Part shown: piece after piece, positions 49,901 through 61,900 of the stretch
Numbering within the stretch: the stretch's first letter is position 1
Layout of the letters: every line of letters starts with the position of its first letter
Assembly: GCA_020796225.1 (NCBI GenBank)
Contig: CM036758.1
Span: 63,135,774 to 63,199,773, forward strand
Direction of reading: 5' to 3'
Source of the DNA: Arion vulgaris
Taxonomy: Eukaryota; Mollusca; Gastropoda; Stylommatophora; Arionidae
DNA: 64,000 nt
Program-made: the position numbers and the translations under genes
The notes under the pieces: generated by a model
Told to the model about the DNA's origin: nothing
The model's input: only the letters and a program-made list of their open reading frames with translations
Databases searched by the model: none

Positions 49901-52900
49901 ACCCATTGTTGGTATGAAAACTTATGATGTAACACAAGCTATCAAAAATACTAGTAAAACCTCTGAGGACATGCAATTTTCTTTTGGCAATATATGGGTG
50001 TGAATCATGGACCATTGATTAATCAAACTGGTGTGTTGGACTGCTGGACGCAGCTGGATTTGTTGAGGCGGAGATCGGAGCACCTGTATTCGTGTCCGGA
50101 GTGCTATGATGATAGTCCTCATATAACTGATAACATGGACCATAACACAAGCATTAAAGAAAAAATCAAATCTTGAAACAAAATGTCACAGAAAAATATT
50201 TAGAATGTGCTGGACAAAGAAGATAAAAATATAGACATTTTGAAAGACCTTGACGTCAAGAAAAATTGGCTCATCATGTCTCAGAAACTGAAATATTTGT
50301 GCCACATTAAATGATGCAGGGTGTTAGAAAAAGCAATGATGATGGCTTGGTTCTTTGAAGATGAGACAAGGGATGACCAAGATGGTGAAGCAAAACTTTT
50401 TTAAAACTTGTAGTGGTGCTGAAAGAATGGGGTAGAGATTGAGAGTTTTTCAGATGTATGCTAAGAGCAATTTTTTGCAAAGGATTTATTGATTTTAACC
50501 TTGTATCTTTTAGTACTCTCTCTCTCTCTCGCAATCACCACCCAGACTGATGTACCAGACCTCCCCATAGATTCTATTCATGTGAAAATCTGATTCATGC
50601 AGCCTTAGCATTGGTGTGTTTTACGTCACATCTTCAGCACCATTTGGAGCTCTGATGCTTATCCTTTGGCGATGTGTCCGGTTTCAGCCAGCATTTACTC
50701 GGTTCGCTCTCCGTTCTGTAGCCATCTAGTGTTTTTTACGGTGTGGATAACTAGCCCCACACCCAACCTGCTTAGTTGCCTCTTACGACATGCGTGGCAG
50801 GTACAGTGGTTCTATTCTTTACACCCCAATTTGGGCCCGGTAACCACTCTGGTAGTCTTTTAGTAGTAAAATGCTTTCTGTACATTAATTTTGTTTATAT
50901 CTTTATTAGTGATGGTCGGATGAATTGTAGTACATTCTTTCACAAATAATGGCTTATTTATTTACCTTTCAGATTGTGCCAATGTTGAACTCTGATGGCA
51001 CACACAACTTCCAGCTAACTAACCGAAGACTTTCTCGCACTATCAGTGATGGTTTCACTATTAATGCTGAACGCAATGAGATAACATTCAACAATTTTGA
51101 AGGTATCCAGAGAGAACAAGAGAGTCTGTTCTTTGCCCTACCACCAAAGTTTAGAGGAGATAAGGTATGATGACTCATGTACATCAATTCTGCTATGACA
51201 TCAGTCTTATTGCGTATCATCAAATAGCCACTTTATTTCTCTCTTTCTTCATGCATTATTCCATTAACCCACTGATACCTTTCATTCTTCAAGTAATCTA
51301 CTTCATTGCCAGTTAATTCAACTCAGTTATTTTTTCTATGGCTCCATAGCTTTCTTCCAATTAATTTGTGTGAGTTATTTTTAGTCTGTTCGTATCAATA
51401 TTGTTTTCATATTTAGTATTTTAAATTTTAATGAAAGTTGTTAATGTCAAAGCATAGTATTTTCCATGTTTTTCAAGAAACAACAAATTAAATTATTTGG
51501 CCACATAAGCAGATTACCAACAACTTTAGGTAGACTTTGATGTTAACAACATTCTACAAAATATTTGTAACATGAAGAGAGCTTTGTCCCTGTTGCTATC
51601 ACTATATACTTATATTTTTATTATTATTATATTCCTCTCATACTGTTATACAGTTATATAATAATTCCTCTCATACCGTTATACGTTACATAGGGCCTGC
51701 AAGTAATTTCTCCATACCTCTCTATCCTGGGCAACTCGCTCAATCTCCTCCATGGAACTGAGACAGATATTTCCTGCCTCTCTCAGCAAAGTTCGTTTCA
51801 GGGTCTCCTTAGGTCGACCTCTCTTTCTTGAACCCTTTGCATCCCACTTCAATGCCTGCTTTGATATTCATTGATCATTTCTCCTCAAGGTGTGCCCAAC
51901 ATATCTCCATCTTCTCTTTCTTATAACAGTTGTCACTAGTGGTTGACCAGACATGTCTCTGATTTCATTTCTCCTCCTGAATTCGTTCCATTTTATATTC
52001 ATTATTTTTCGCAGACACCTATTTTCAAATGCATTCAACTTGCTTTCTATATCTTTAGTCATTTTCCAAAAATTTCTCCATACCACTCTATCCTGAGCAA
52101 CTTGTTCAATCTTTTCTATAGAATTAAGTCTGATGCATCTCACTTCTCTCAGTAAAGTTTGTTTCATGGTTTCCCTAGGGCATCCTTTCGTTCTTGAACT
52201 TGTTGCCTCTAATTTCAATGTCTGTTTTCATATCAATACTTGAGGATCTAAACTACAAGCACCTCTGAAGTCGGAGAAGGTACTCCTTTATGGTAGGGGA
52301 CACTGATAATAAAGAAAGCAGGCCTTCATGCAAAAATAAGTCAGAAGCATCATACTAGATTATGTCTGAATTCACAGCAGGCAAACACAAGAAGAAAAGA
52401 AGAAGAAGAATGTCTGTTTTGGGAACATACTTACAAACCTTACAATAATAACTTTATAGAATCAAATAACCAATGCGATAACTTCAGTGTACATGTTACT
52501 TACATTTTACTTACATTTTTGACCATCTTCTTCTTTCCCTATAGATATTATCCTATGGAGGTTACCTTAGATTTGGTTTGTCATATACTACTTCATTTGA
52601 TACAGGACTGCAGTATATGGATGTGGATGTTGAAATCATTGTAAGTGGATATATTAATCCCAGATGTTGTGTCCAGTTGTGATAGTATTCAACAGATGTT
52701 TTTATGTTATATGTTATGCTAACTCCTTGTGGACCAAACGCCACACTACGTGGCTTTGAGTTGGATGCATTTTTACCAGGCGCCACACTAAAGGGCGTTT
52801 TTTTAATTCTAAAACAAATGGCTTGTAAAAACATGGCTTTGCCGGGTCCACTAAGAGTTAAATTATGTGATCGATGTCATCACACATTGGGAATTATCAT

Positions 52901-55900
52901 GCATGCTCTATCCTCCACTGCAGAAGTCATACCAAAGTCCTCTTGCTCACCATCCCCATAAGAAGTTTATCAGTATATCTTCTCTCTCTATCATGAAGAT
53001 GACACTGTCTGGCTTATAGATGCAGTAATAGATCTCCTTCAGTCCAGAGGGAATATAATGCTGTGCTGCTGAATATGTACTTTGCAGCACCTTTGATGAC
53101 GATCTGATGTGGGAGTGACAGTCTTTGTTACAATTCTTATACTTTAACAATGAGACAGATCTCTTTTGAGGTAAATGCATGCTGGAGTAAAGCCATTTTC
53201 TCTGTTTGTTCGATCAGACTGTTCAAAATGCAACAGCCCAGTCTGCAACTTTTTGTTTAGGTACATCTGTCTTTGACAACCTTTCCCATGAGCATATGTT
53301 ATGCCAAGAGAATTTAACTGTTCCTTATATACATCATTATATTGCTTTTGTGGTCTTTCAGTCAGTCTTTTTCCAGAGATCAGTTCTTCACAAGAAACAT
53401 CCTTAGAAATTTGACCATCTACCACACATTAGATGAGACCAGTGATTCAATGAAGAAATCAGAAGACTGGATGGAAAACCAGTCATGCAATTCATAAAAG
53501 AACAACAGATTAAATGGATTGATTCGCAAGAAATTGTCCAACAGATATAAAAGAGTACAAAGAATGTCCTGATGGCCCATCAAAAGAAGAAGAACAGCAC
53601 AGAAAAATATAAGATCAGTACAAGATAAAGAGAAAGACAGGATTCAATAGATGGAATTAGGTTCAGTATTTATGATGTTACTGAATCAATCTCTCTAGAT
53701 GAAACAAAGTTTGAATATATTGATACATTGAAACCACTAAGTGTTAATCAACTTGTTCTGAGTCATTTGAATAATCCGTTTTCATGAGTGCATTTATTCC
53801 AGGATCCCTAAGATTGTTGCTGGAGCTAGGATTTGTGCTTTGTGCAATACTTTTGGCAGGTGGTGTACCTTTCTGCAGAGAGGAACTGAGCTATATGTAA
53901 TGAAGTCAATTCTTCGGCTTTAGGACTTTTAAAGACCCTTTTTATTGATACATTATAATATACAAATAATATAAAATTAATATCTCTACTAATAGACAAA
54001 AGGATATATGTAAATAAACTCTTGTAACATTATAAGTGGTGACATAGATGATAATGTGAACATCCTATATTGTACATTTGTGATATTTCGACCTTTCAGG
54101 TGAAAGTATCGTGATCAAAACATTCTTTATTGTAGTCAATTAGTTGTATATGTGGTATGATTATTTTAGAAAAAAACAAATTATAATCTATCTAGCAGGA
54201 ACTAAAATCAAAGAAATCTAAATGCTGCTACAAATAAGAATGAGAAAGGTTTTTTTGATATATAAGCAACATAAAGTATTGGAAAAGACCAGTATGGAAG
54301 GTGGCATCTTGGCAAAGAGGATAAGAGAAAGACCACAGAAAACAACGCCCCAACTCAAGCAGGCAGAAGCATGGATAGAGCCGATATCATCAATGTAGTA
54401 CACTCTCATTTATGTGACATGGGCGAGTCTCAGACACTGAAACGAGTTTGAGGATTAAGCATTAAATTTGGATATGCCAGACAGTATCATCTTTGTGGTA
54501 GAGAGAAGATATACTAATCAACTTTATCATGGGTATGGGAGCAAATTGACTTTGGGATGGCTGCTGTAGCGGAGGACAGAGCATGCATGGGAATGCCCAA
54601 TGTGCCATGACGTCGATCCCATAACATAACATAACCACGGAGAAGTTGGATTCAGAATTTGACATGATTTTAGCATGATGACTTCAGAGGCAGGACATCT
54701 AGTCTATGAGATAGAAGAGTACCAGAAGGACTGTTAGAGAGAAGGCTGATTGGATGTAGATGAAAGTTCCTTTCAAGGCTGGTGTCTAATGTTCAGCTCT
54801 AATGGCTGGAATTACTTTGTTTCAGAGATGAACAACCTCAACTGGGTCAAAATAGTTCTGAAATAAGGCGGCTGTAGATGACTGATCATCCCTGATTGTG
54901 GGTCTGGAAAAAAGGTACTTATGACCATTCAAGGTATGAAATTTTACTAGAACTTCTAATAATATTTTGTAATGAAGTAACTCAAAGTACTTATTTAACA
55001 TCAAGAAGTAAGAAACTTGGGTAATGTATTAATCCTTGACCATCCCAGCGTGGGTGAATCAAACTCGTGCCATTATTCATTTACTGAGGTTAGATCTCGG
55101 TTTGTTGCTATTTAAGTGTTTCAGGTTTGAATATAAATTAGTGCACTTAATGTTCTTATCAAGTTGGGAAATGAAGAAGTGAAAGACCAAAGACCAGTCT
55201 TTGGAAGAACTGATCCACAAGAAAATGAAAGCATTGGGATGTAAGAATAACACTGATCTCCATGCTAGTCAAAGCACTGATTGGGGTGGGAGATCTAAAA
55301 CCTTCTACGCGGCCCTATGTGCTGCCTTGGACATAGAAGGAAACACCAACTCAATGGGGTTCTTGATGAAGTACGTTCTGGCAACGTTTTTAAAAGATGG
55401 GTATATGCCAGATGCGATTCAGATATGTTCGATAAATCTATTTGAATCTATAATTTAGAAAATAGCTAAAATTTAAAGAACTAAATACATGATAATCAAT
55501 GTCTATGCTAAATTAAGAAGGCAAGACAGAGTTTACCATTCATCGAGATACCCTGTGACAGAAACATACAGATATTTTTATGAATGGTCAGATCTAGTTT
55601 TGTAATATTATAAACAATACTCAAAACACATTTTTAATATAAATGTCATTAAATATGTTACTTAACTATAAAGAGGAAATCAGACTCTTTTTCAACCATT
55701 CCAATAAGAAAGTTGCATTGGTGTTCTACAGTCTAATTCAATATTATTATTTTATAAAGTTAATGCAACTCTTCCTATAATAATTAGTCACTAAAGATTA
55801 TTATTTTGCTTAATACAGTATAAATTTATTTTACTGAAACTACATAATTTGTCTTATAATTTGAGTACCGTTTACTATTCATTCTGGATGCCTGAGAAAG

Positions 55901-58900
55901 GCAGAGTGAGAGTGTGTGTTAATAACAATCATCAAATCCATCAGTAAGATATGGATACAATATGCATACTTTTCAACCTATTGTCATTGAGTGGAGTCTG
56001 ATTTCATATTTATGAGGATCTCCACTGTATTTGCAATACGTAGTTTAGTAACCAAATCCATTGTTTAATTTGATATATAATAAGTCATATGTAAATCATA
56101 TTTAGAAAAATAATTTAGGTTTGCTAAACTATGGTATGGTGTCTGTGGCCTAGGGGATAGTAACTCTGTCTATTAACTCCGATGTTCTGAGTTCGAATCA
56201 CGCTGCGGACAGTTTGGTTGCAAATTGTTTCGCATGGATTTTACAAAAGGACGATGTCACCACCCGTTCAGAAAGCAATGGCAAACTACTGAATGTAATA
56301 ATGCCTAGAAAAATCACAAACAGCGTTAAAAGCTAGGATAATTCCTGTAAAGGATATGCAATTAACTTTTCAGTTCTCCTGAGTGACATCCTTACATAGT
56401 GGACAAGTACATATATGCTATATCCTACACTGCTATTGGTTACTATTACTGCTGACAGCACTCCTTGCAGACCCATAGGTGCTCAGTCTCCCCCATCAGA
56501 TGTTGGAGGTTATGCTTACTGATGGTTCCCATGGCTCGCTGGTTAAACAGACTCATCTATCTGTCCCTCAAGCAGCCAGCTCTGCTTTACATGTAATTCC
56601 AACATGAAGAACACACTATGCGTGAATTCACTAACAATGACACTATGAAAACGAATACTCCAGTGCTATATTGATCCAATACTTCTGTATGGCAGCGAAT
56701 CATGGACAATGAACAAACAATCAATACGATCATTGGAAGCCACAGAGATGTGGTTTTACAGAAGAATGCTGAAAATTCCATGGACTGCTAAGAAAACAAA
56801 TGAGAAGGCTTTAAATCAGACCTGCACACAAAGAAACCTTATCAAAAGAATAAGAATCTGAAAATCAAGGTTCTTCGGGCATATAATGCAAAGACAGGGC
56901 TTAGAACATTTGGTAACAACAGGTAAAATTCAAGGAAGGAGAGATCACAGAAGACAGAGGAAGAAGATGCTGGATGGCCTGATATCATGGTTCGACACAA
57001 GATCGACGTCAGAACTGATTACATGCACCAAGCAGAGAGAGTTGTGGAGAGACATGATCACCTACTCCGGCAGGCATGCACTTGATTGAATGAATTCCAA
57101 ACTACTTAAATCTATGGATTGATTCATCATAAACTCACCGAAGTGCAATGATGATGGTCTGATCAATCAATCAGTTTTATTCTTTGTGCAGTAACTGTAA
57201 AAAAAAGAACCTTGTCATGGTCAACACAGTGTTAGGCCTGTATTTTTCATTGACCGTCGGCACACAATGGGTGATGTGGTCAGCATCACGCCAGCCGCCT
57301 TTACTTTCCCAGAGCATGTCTGGTACCCAGTTGAGGCTGAGTCGACCTGAGAGCCGTCGCAGTCGGGAAAAATTCCACGTGCTCTGCGGGAGCTGAACCC
57401 AGACCACCAGCCTTGAGAAGCAAGTTCACTAACAACTATGCTACAGCAGCTCTCATGCAGTAACTGTACCTGATATGAAAGACATGAAAAATAACTTATT
57501 TATGGTATTTTGTTACAGCATTCCTTTAAAAATGCGATGGATGTACAGACACAGTCAAGGGAAGCATTCTTAAATGCCCTCTCTGACATCGATGCAATCC
57601 TTATTAGAGCAACATATCATACTGCCATGGATTCAGTGACTCTTCGGGACCTGCGGATGGAAGTTGCGGTTCCTGGTGTAACAGGCCAAAGGGAAGCCCC
57701 TGAAGTGGAAGCCTGTGTTTGTCCAGAAGGTTATACTGGTCTGTCATGTCAGGTACTGCAGGCTTACATTTTTAATTCTTTTTTCCTGTACGCTATGAAT
57801 TCAGATGTTTTCAGGGCACCTAATATAGAAACTCTGATATATTTTTGCATGGTCTTGCTTTTCCTAAAACCAATGTCCCTTGCCATTCAAGCAAGCCTTT
57901 TTCTGACTTCAGAGGTAAATTGAAATTTAACTTGTGTGAACCGCTGCAAAAATTTTGTATATGAAATTGTAATTTATTACACTTGCCTTGTGACATTTGA
58001 AACAATAGCAGGCAGTTGCCAAACTGTTAAAATGAATACTGGGAAAATAGGTGTAACTTAAATTGGGGAAACGTAAGAATTTTGAGATGAGAAAAGCACC
58101 AAGTGAAGAACAAATTAATCAGGACAAGTTGAAAGCTGACTGGAGGACAAACACTGGATATAATTATGGAAAACACTTTCTCAAAGACCTAATTAGAAAA
58201 GACCAGGTCATTATATTTTGCCTTCTAGCGGACAGACTCAACAAACACTTACATAGACTAGGAATATGTCAAACAGCTCTCTGCCAGTGTCAGCAGGCTG
58301 AACAGACACCGGAGCATGTTCTGCAAGACTGTCTTCTTCTGGGTGAGCTGAGAAGCAACATGTGGCCACACCCAGTCGTTCTAAAAACTAAGCTGTGCGG
58401 AAACCTGACAGACCTGAAGCTGGCTGCCCAGTTTGTGGTCCACAGTGAATTAAGTGCATGACCAAATATCGCTGAAGTAGAAGAAGAAGAAAAAGGAGAA
58501 AGAGGAGAGAGAATATATGAATGAAACATGGAATAGATAGTGCAAGGAAAAAGTTCCAAGACACACACAAATTATATTGTGCACTATTTATCTTTTGAAA
58601 GGCATGTGCAGCTGGTTATCTCAGAGTTGAAGACAGAGGAACAAGTGTTGGTCAGTGTGTTAGATGCAACTGTAACGGTCATGCTACAAGCTGTGATCCC
58701 CTGACTGGAGTTTGCCAGGTAAGGGAGAAAGAAAGTGATTCTAGGTTTACAATTATTTTTGTGTTCTATTTTTTTAATTGAATATTAACCCTTTCGCCCT
58801 GTATTATTTTGACCTCTGGACGCATTTATTTTGCGATTCAAATTTAACATTCAATGTCAATTAGTTTAATCCTTTATAACTCTTGTACTGTTTCTCTAAA

Positions 58901-61900
58901 GTGTGACAAATAATATATTAAATTGTTGCTAATTGGATGTGGAATACATTAATATAATAATATTTTACATCAGGTGATATACGTTTGAGAGAATTAGGTT
59001 ATTGTAGCATGACTATTTTGAAAAAACGAAAAATTATAAAAATATTTTACTCTCCGGTTTGTATTACATCTTAATATTTATAGATGTTTCCAGAAGTAGT
59101 ATTTAAATGAAGATAAACCATGTGGCAACATATTCTATAAGTTTCATCTAACTAGGTGCAGTAGTTTTTATAATATTCACTTTTTAGTGCGGACACGTCA
59201 ATAAATGGAATGTGGACGCCATTCTTTAGATGCAATTATTACATTAGACTTACAACTATCGATACTGCTTTTCATAAACAATCAAATGTCATTATTACCG
59301 TCAATTAAATATTCTTCATTACTATCACAAGTTATAATTTGATCTAACAGTACTCAAGATTACACTGTAAACATCGTCGGAAACATTAACGTTTTAAAAA
59401 AAAAAGTCTCGACTTGAATGCAATAATACACTGCTTTCCCTCTTTCAAATCTTTGTTAAATGGAGATAGTAATGTACCTAAATATATGTACTTTCCGTTT
59501 TTGAAGATTTTTTTAACTTCAGTAAAGGGTTCTGAAGATACATTCGTTTCCGTGAACAGACATCCAAAAGCCGATATATCGGTTCTGCGACATCATGAAC
59601 ATTACTCTGAACTGATATATCGGCTTTGCAGTCCGTTAGGTTAACCCCTTTGCCCTTCTGAGCCGATACACTGGCTCAGAGTATTTTTAAGGGACGCAAA
59701 TCTTGTGTACTGGCTAATTCAGTCAGAATACATTGCAATAAAAGTACGCCAGAAGATAAAAAAATTACGGATTGAAAGAGTTAACTGTCATATTTCTTGT
59801 CAAAAGATTAAAATATTAAGATCATGCATTTTCCCAGTGACAATGTATGGGTGTGAAGCATGGATATTTAACAAGGCAATGGAGAAATATCTCTGTGCTT
59901 TTGAATATAAGTGTTAAGAAGAGTTCTCCATATATCATGGATAGAGAAGAAAACAAACAATCTATCCAGAAAGAACTCAAAATCAAAGTAAAATGTCTGA
60001 TGCTACAAATAAGAATGAGAAAATTGAAGTATTTCAAACATATAAAAAAGACACGAAGGTAGGAGACAATTTTGGAAGACATCCTGACAAATGAGAATTG
60101 AAGACCTCAGAGAAAATTATTTCAGGAGTAACTGATGATTTGAGAAGTGGATGCAGAGGTAGGATATCTGGCCTAGAGAGAGAAATTCCAAAGGACTGTT
60201 AAGGTAGCAAGTTCTGCTGAGGAAAAGCTGTCTGATGATGATATTTATGTGGAGGTGTTGAATGAGGTCAAGACACAGCTAAGCTTATCATCAATATAAG
60301 AGGTAGTAATCATTTTTCGGACATGTGATGAGGAGAGGAGGTTTAGAACACATTGTAACAGCTGTTAAAATCGAGGGGACACAAGACAGAGGAAAACAGA
60401 GAGAAAAAATGTTGGATAGCCTAACTTCATGGCACCAAAGAGTGTCAACATCTGAGATGATAGCAAACACCAGAGACTGAGATTTGTGGAGATCCATGAT
60501 CACCTACGCTCAGCCGCACGGACCTGATGATGATGAATTCTTGTCATATTTCTGAGCGTCATTTGCAGTTTTAAATGTTATCCTTTACTTGGGCAGCTTG
60601 TTACATATCCGTGTCTAATTTTGATATTGCTGTTAATATATTATTATGCCTTGCTATATGTGCAGTGTTATGATACCTCACTACCTGGCTCTAAACTTTA
60701 ATATATGTAAAGCTCTCTAAATATATCTCATCATCGCAGCTTTCTCTGCATGATCAACTGTAAGATAATGCATACCTGGAAGAATAAGCAATGTCTATCC
60801 ATTAGCAGTGTCTTACAAATTATTCATTGTGACCAATTGTGCAAGTTTGGGCAGTTTTGTTTAAAGAAAATAAGCTGTTCTTGTCGCACACTCCTCAGTT
60901 CACATTACCGATATTTTCACAGGAATAACGGTAACCAATCTAGTTTAATATTACTGGTTTTTCAAATTTTGCCAGTTTAGGTTTGAAAACAAGTTGTTTT
61001 TTTTTTTGGTGAAAGTTTAATGTGCTTTCTTGATTTTTTTTTAATAGATGAAACACGTAAAACAAATTACTGTAGTTTTAAAAACAGTCACAATACACAG
61101 CAATGTTTCCACCAAAATGCTTTTATCAAGCAAAGGGCACAACAGAAGTGAAGAAATTTACTTCTTACAGGACACAACATAAGATCAGACAAAATATTCC
61201 TAATGGCCCTAAAATGAAAATCTGTGACTAAAATTGAGTAACGAAATAAATGCAAAAAAACTAAAAGTGGAAAAAAAAGAAGATAAACAATAAAAATCAA
61301 GTATGTGTAACATATACATTTAACATACACACATTTTTTATTTTCCGATTCAGAAGCACTTGAGCTTTTCAGCTCTTCGGCTCAGGTCCATGGACATCGT
61401 AACCCTTTGGTTCGGTGATACGGACACCGTAAATCTGGAGAAAGTGTGGCTTTTCTGCCAGCCCGCGGAATTGAACCACACTCACAGGGGGCTTGTCACT
61501 CGCACTCACAGGGTCTTGTCACCCGTTATCAATGCACTACAAACACGCTGGGCAGGCAGGCAACATACACACATATAGAATATGGAGCATGATAACAGAC
61601 AGTATTAAGAAACATAGGAATGTAGTCTCTGTGGCTAAGTGGTTAAGTCCTTTGCCTTGTGGGTGAAGGTCGTGGTTGAGTCCGGACGCGCCATTCTGTT
61701 CATGAGTGCAGTTTTCAGAAACCCTAGGATTGTTCTAGAGCTACGGAGTTCGTGCTTTGTGCAATACTCTCGGTAGTGTGGCATTGCGGAGAGGACCGAA
61801 CCATATGGGTTAAAAACCCGGTACAATGAAGTCAATCCTTTGGCTTTTAAACCCTCTAATAGGAATGTAGTGCATGGGAATCCAAGTGTATTGTTATTGT

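Noticed and set aside
53090..53175. Candidate exon ending TTTGAG|GTAAAT
   Set aside because: The sequence is a repeat shared with 7960-8070, and the frame contains a stop.
55145..55240. Candidate for the missing L4 exon (frame with [13 protein letters not shown])
   Set aside because: No convincing acceptor, wrong exit phase at the gtaag after 55240, and no similarity to E7 or E16 beyond GN.
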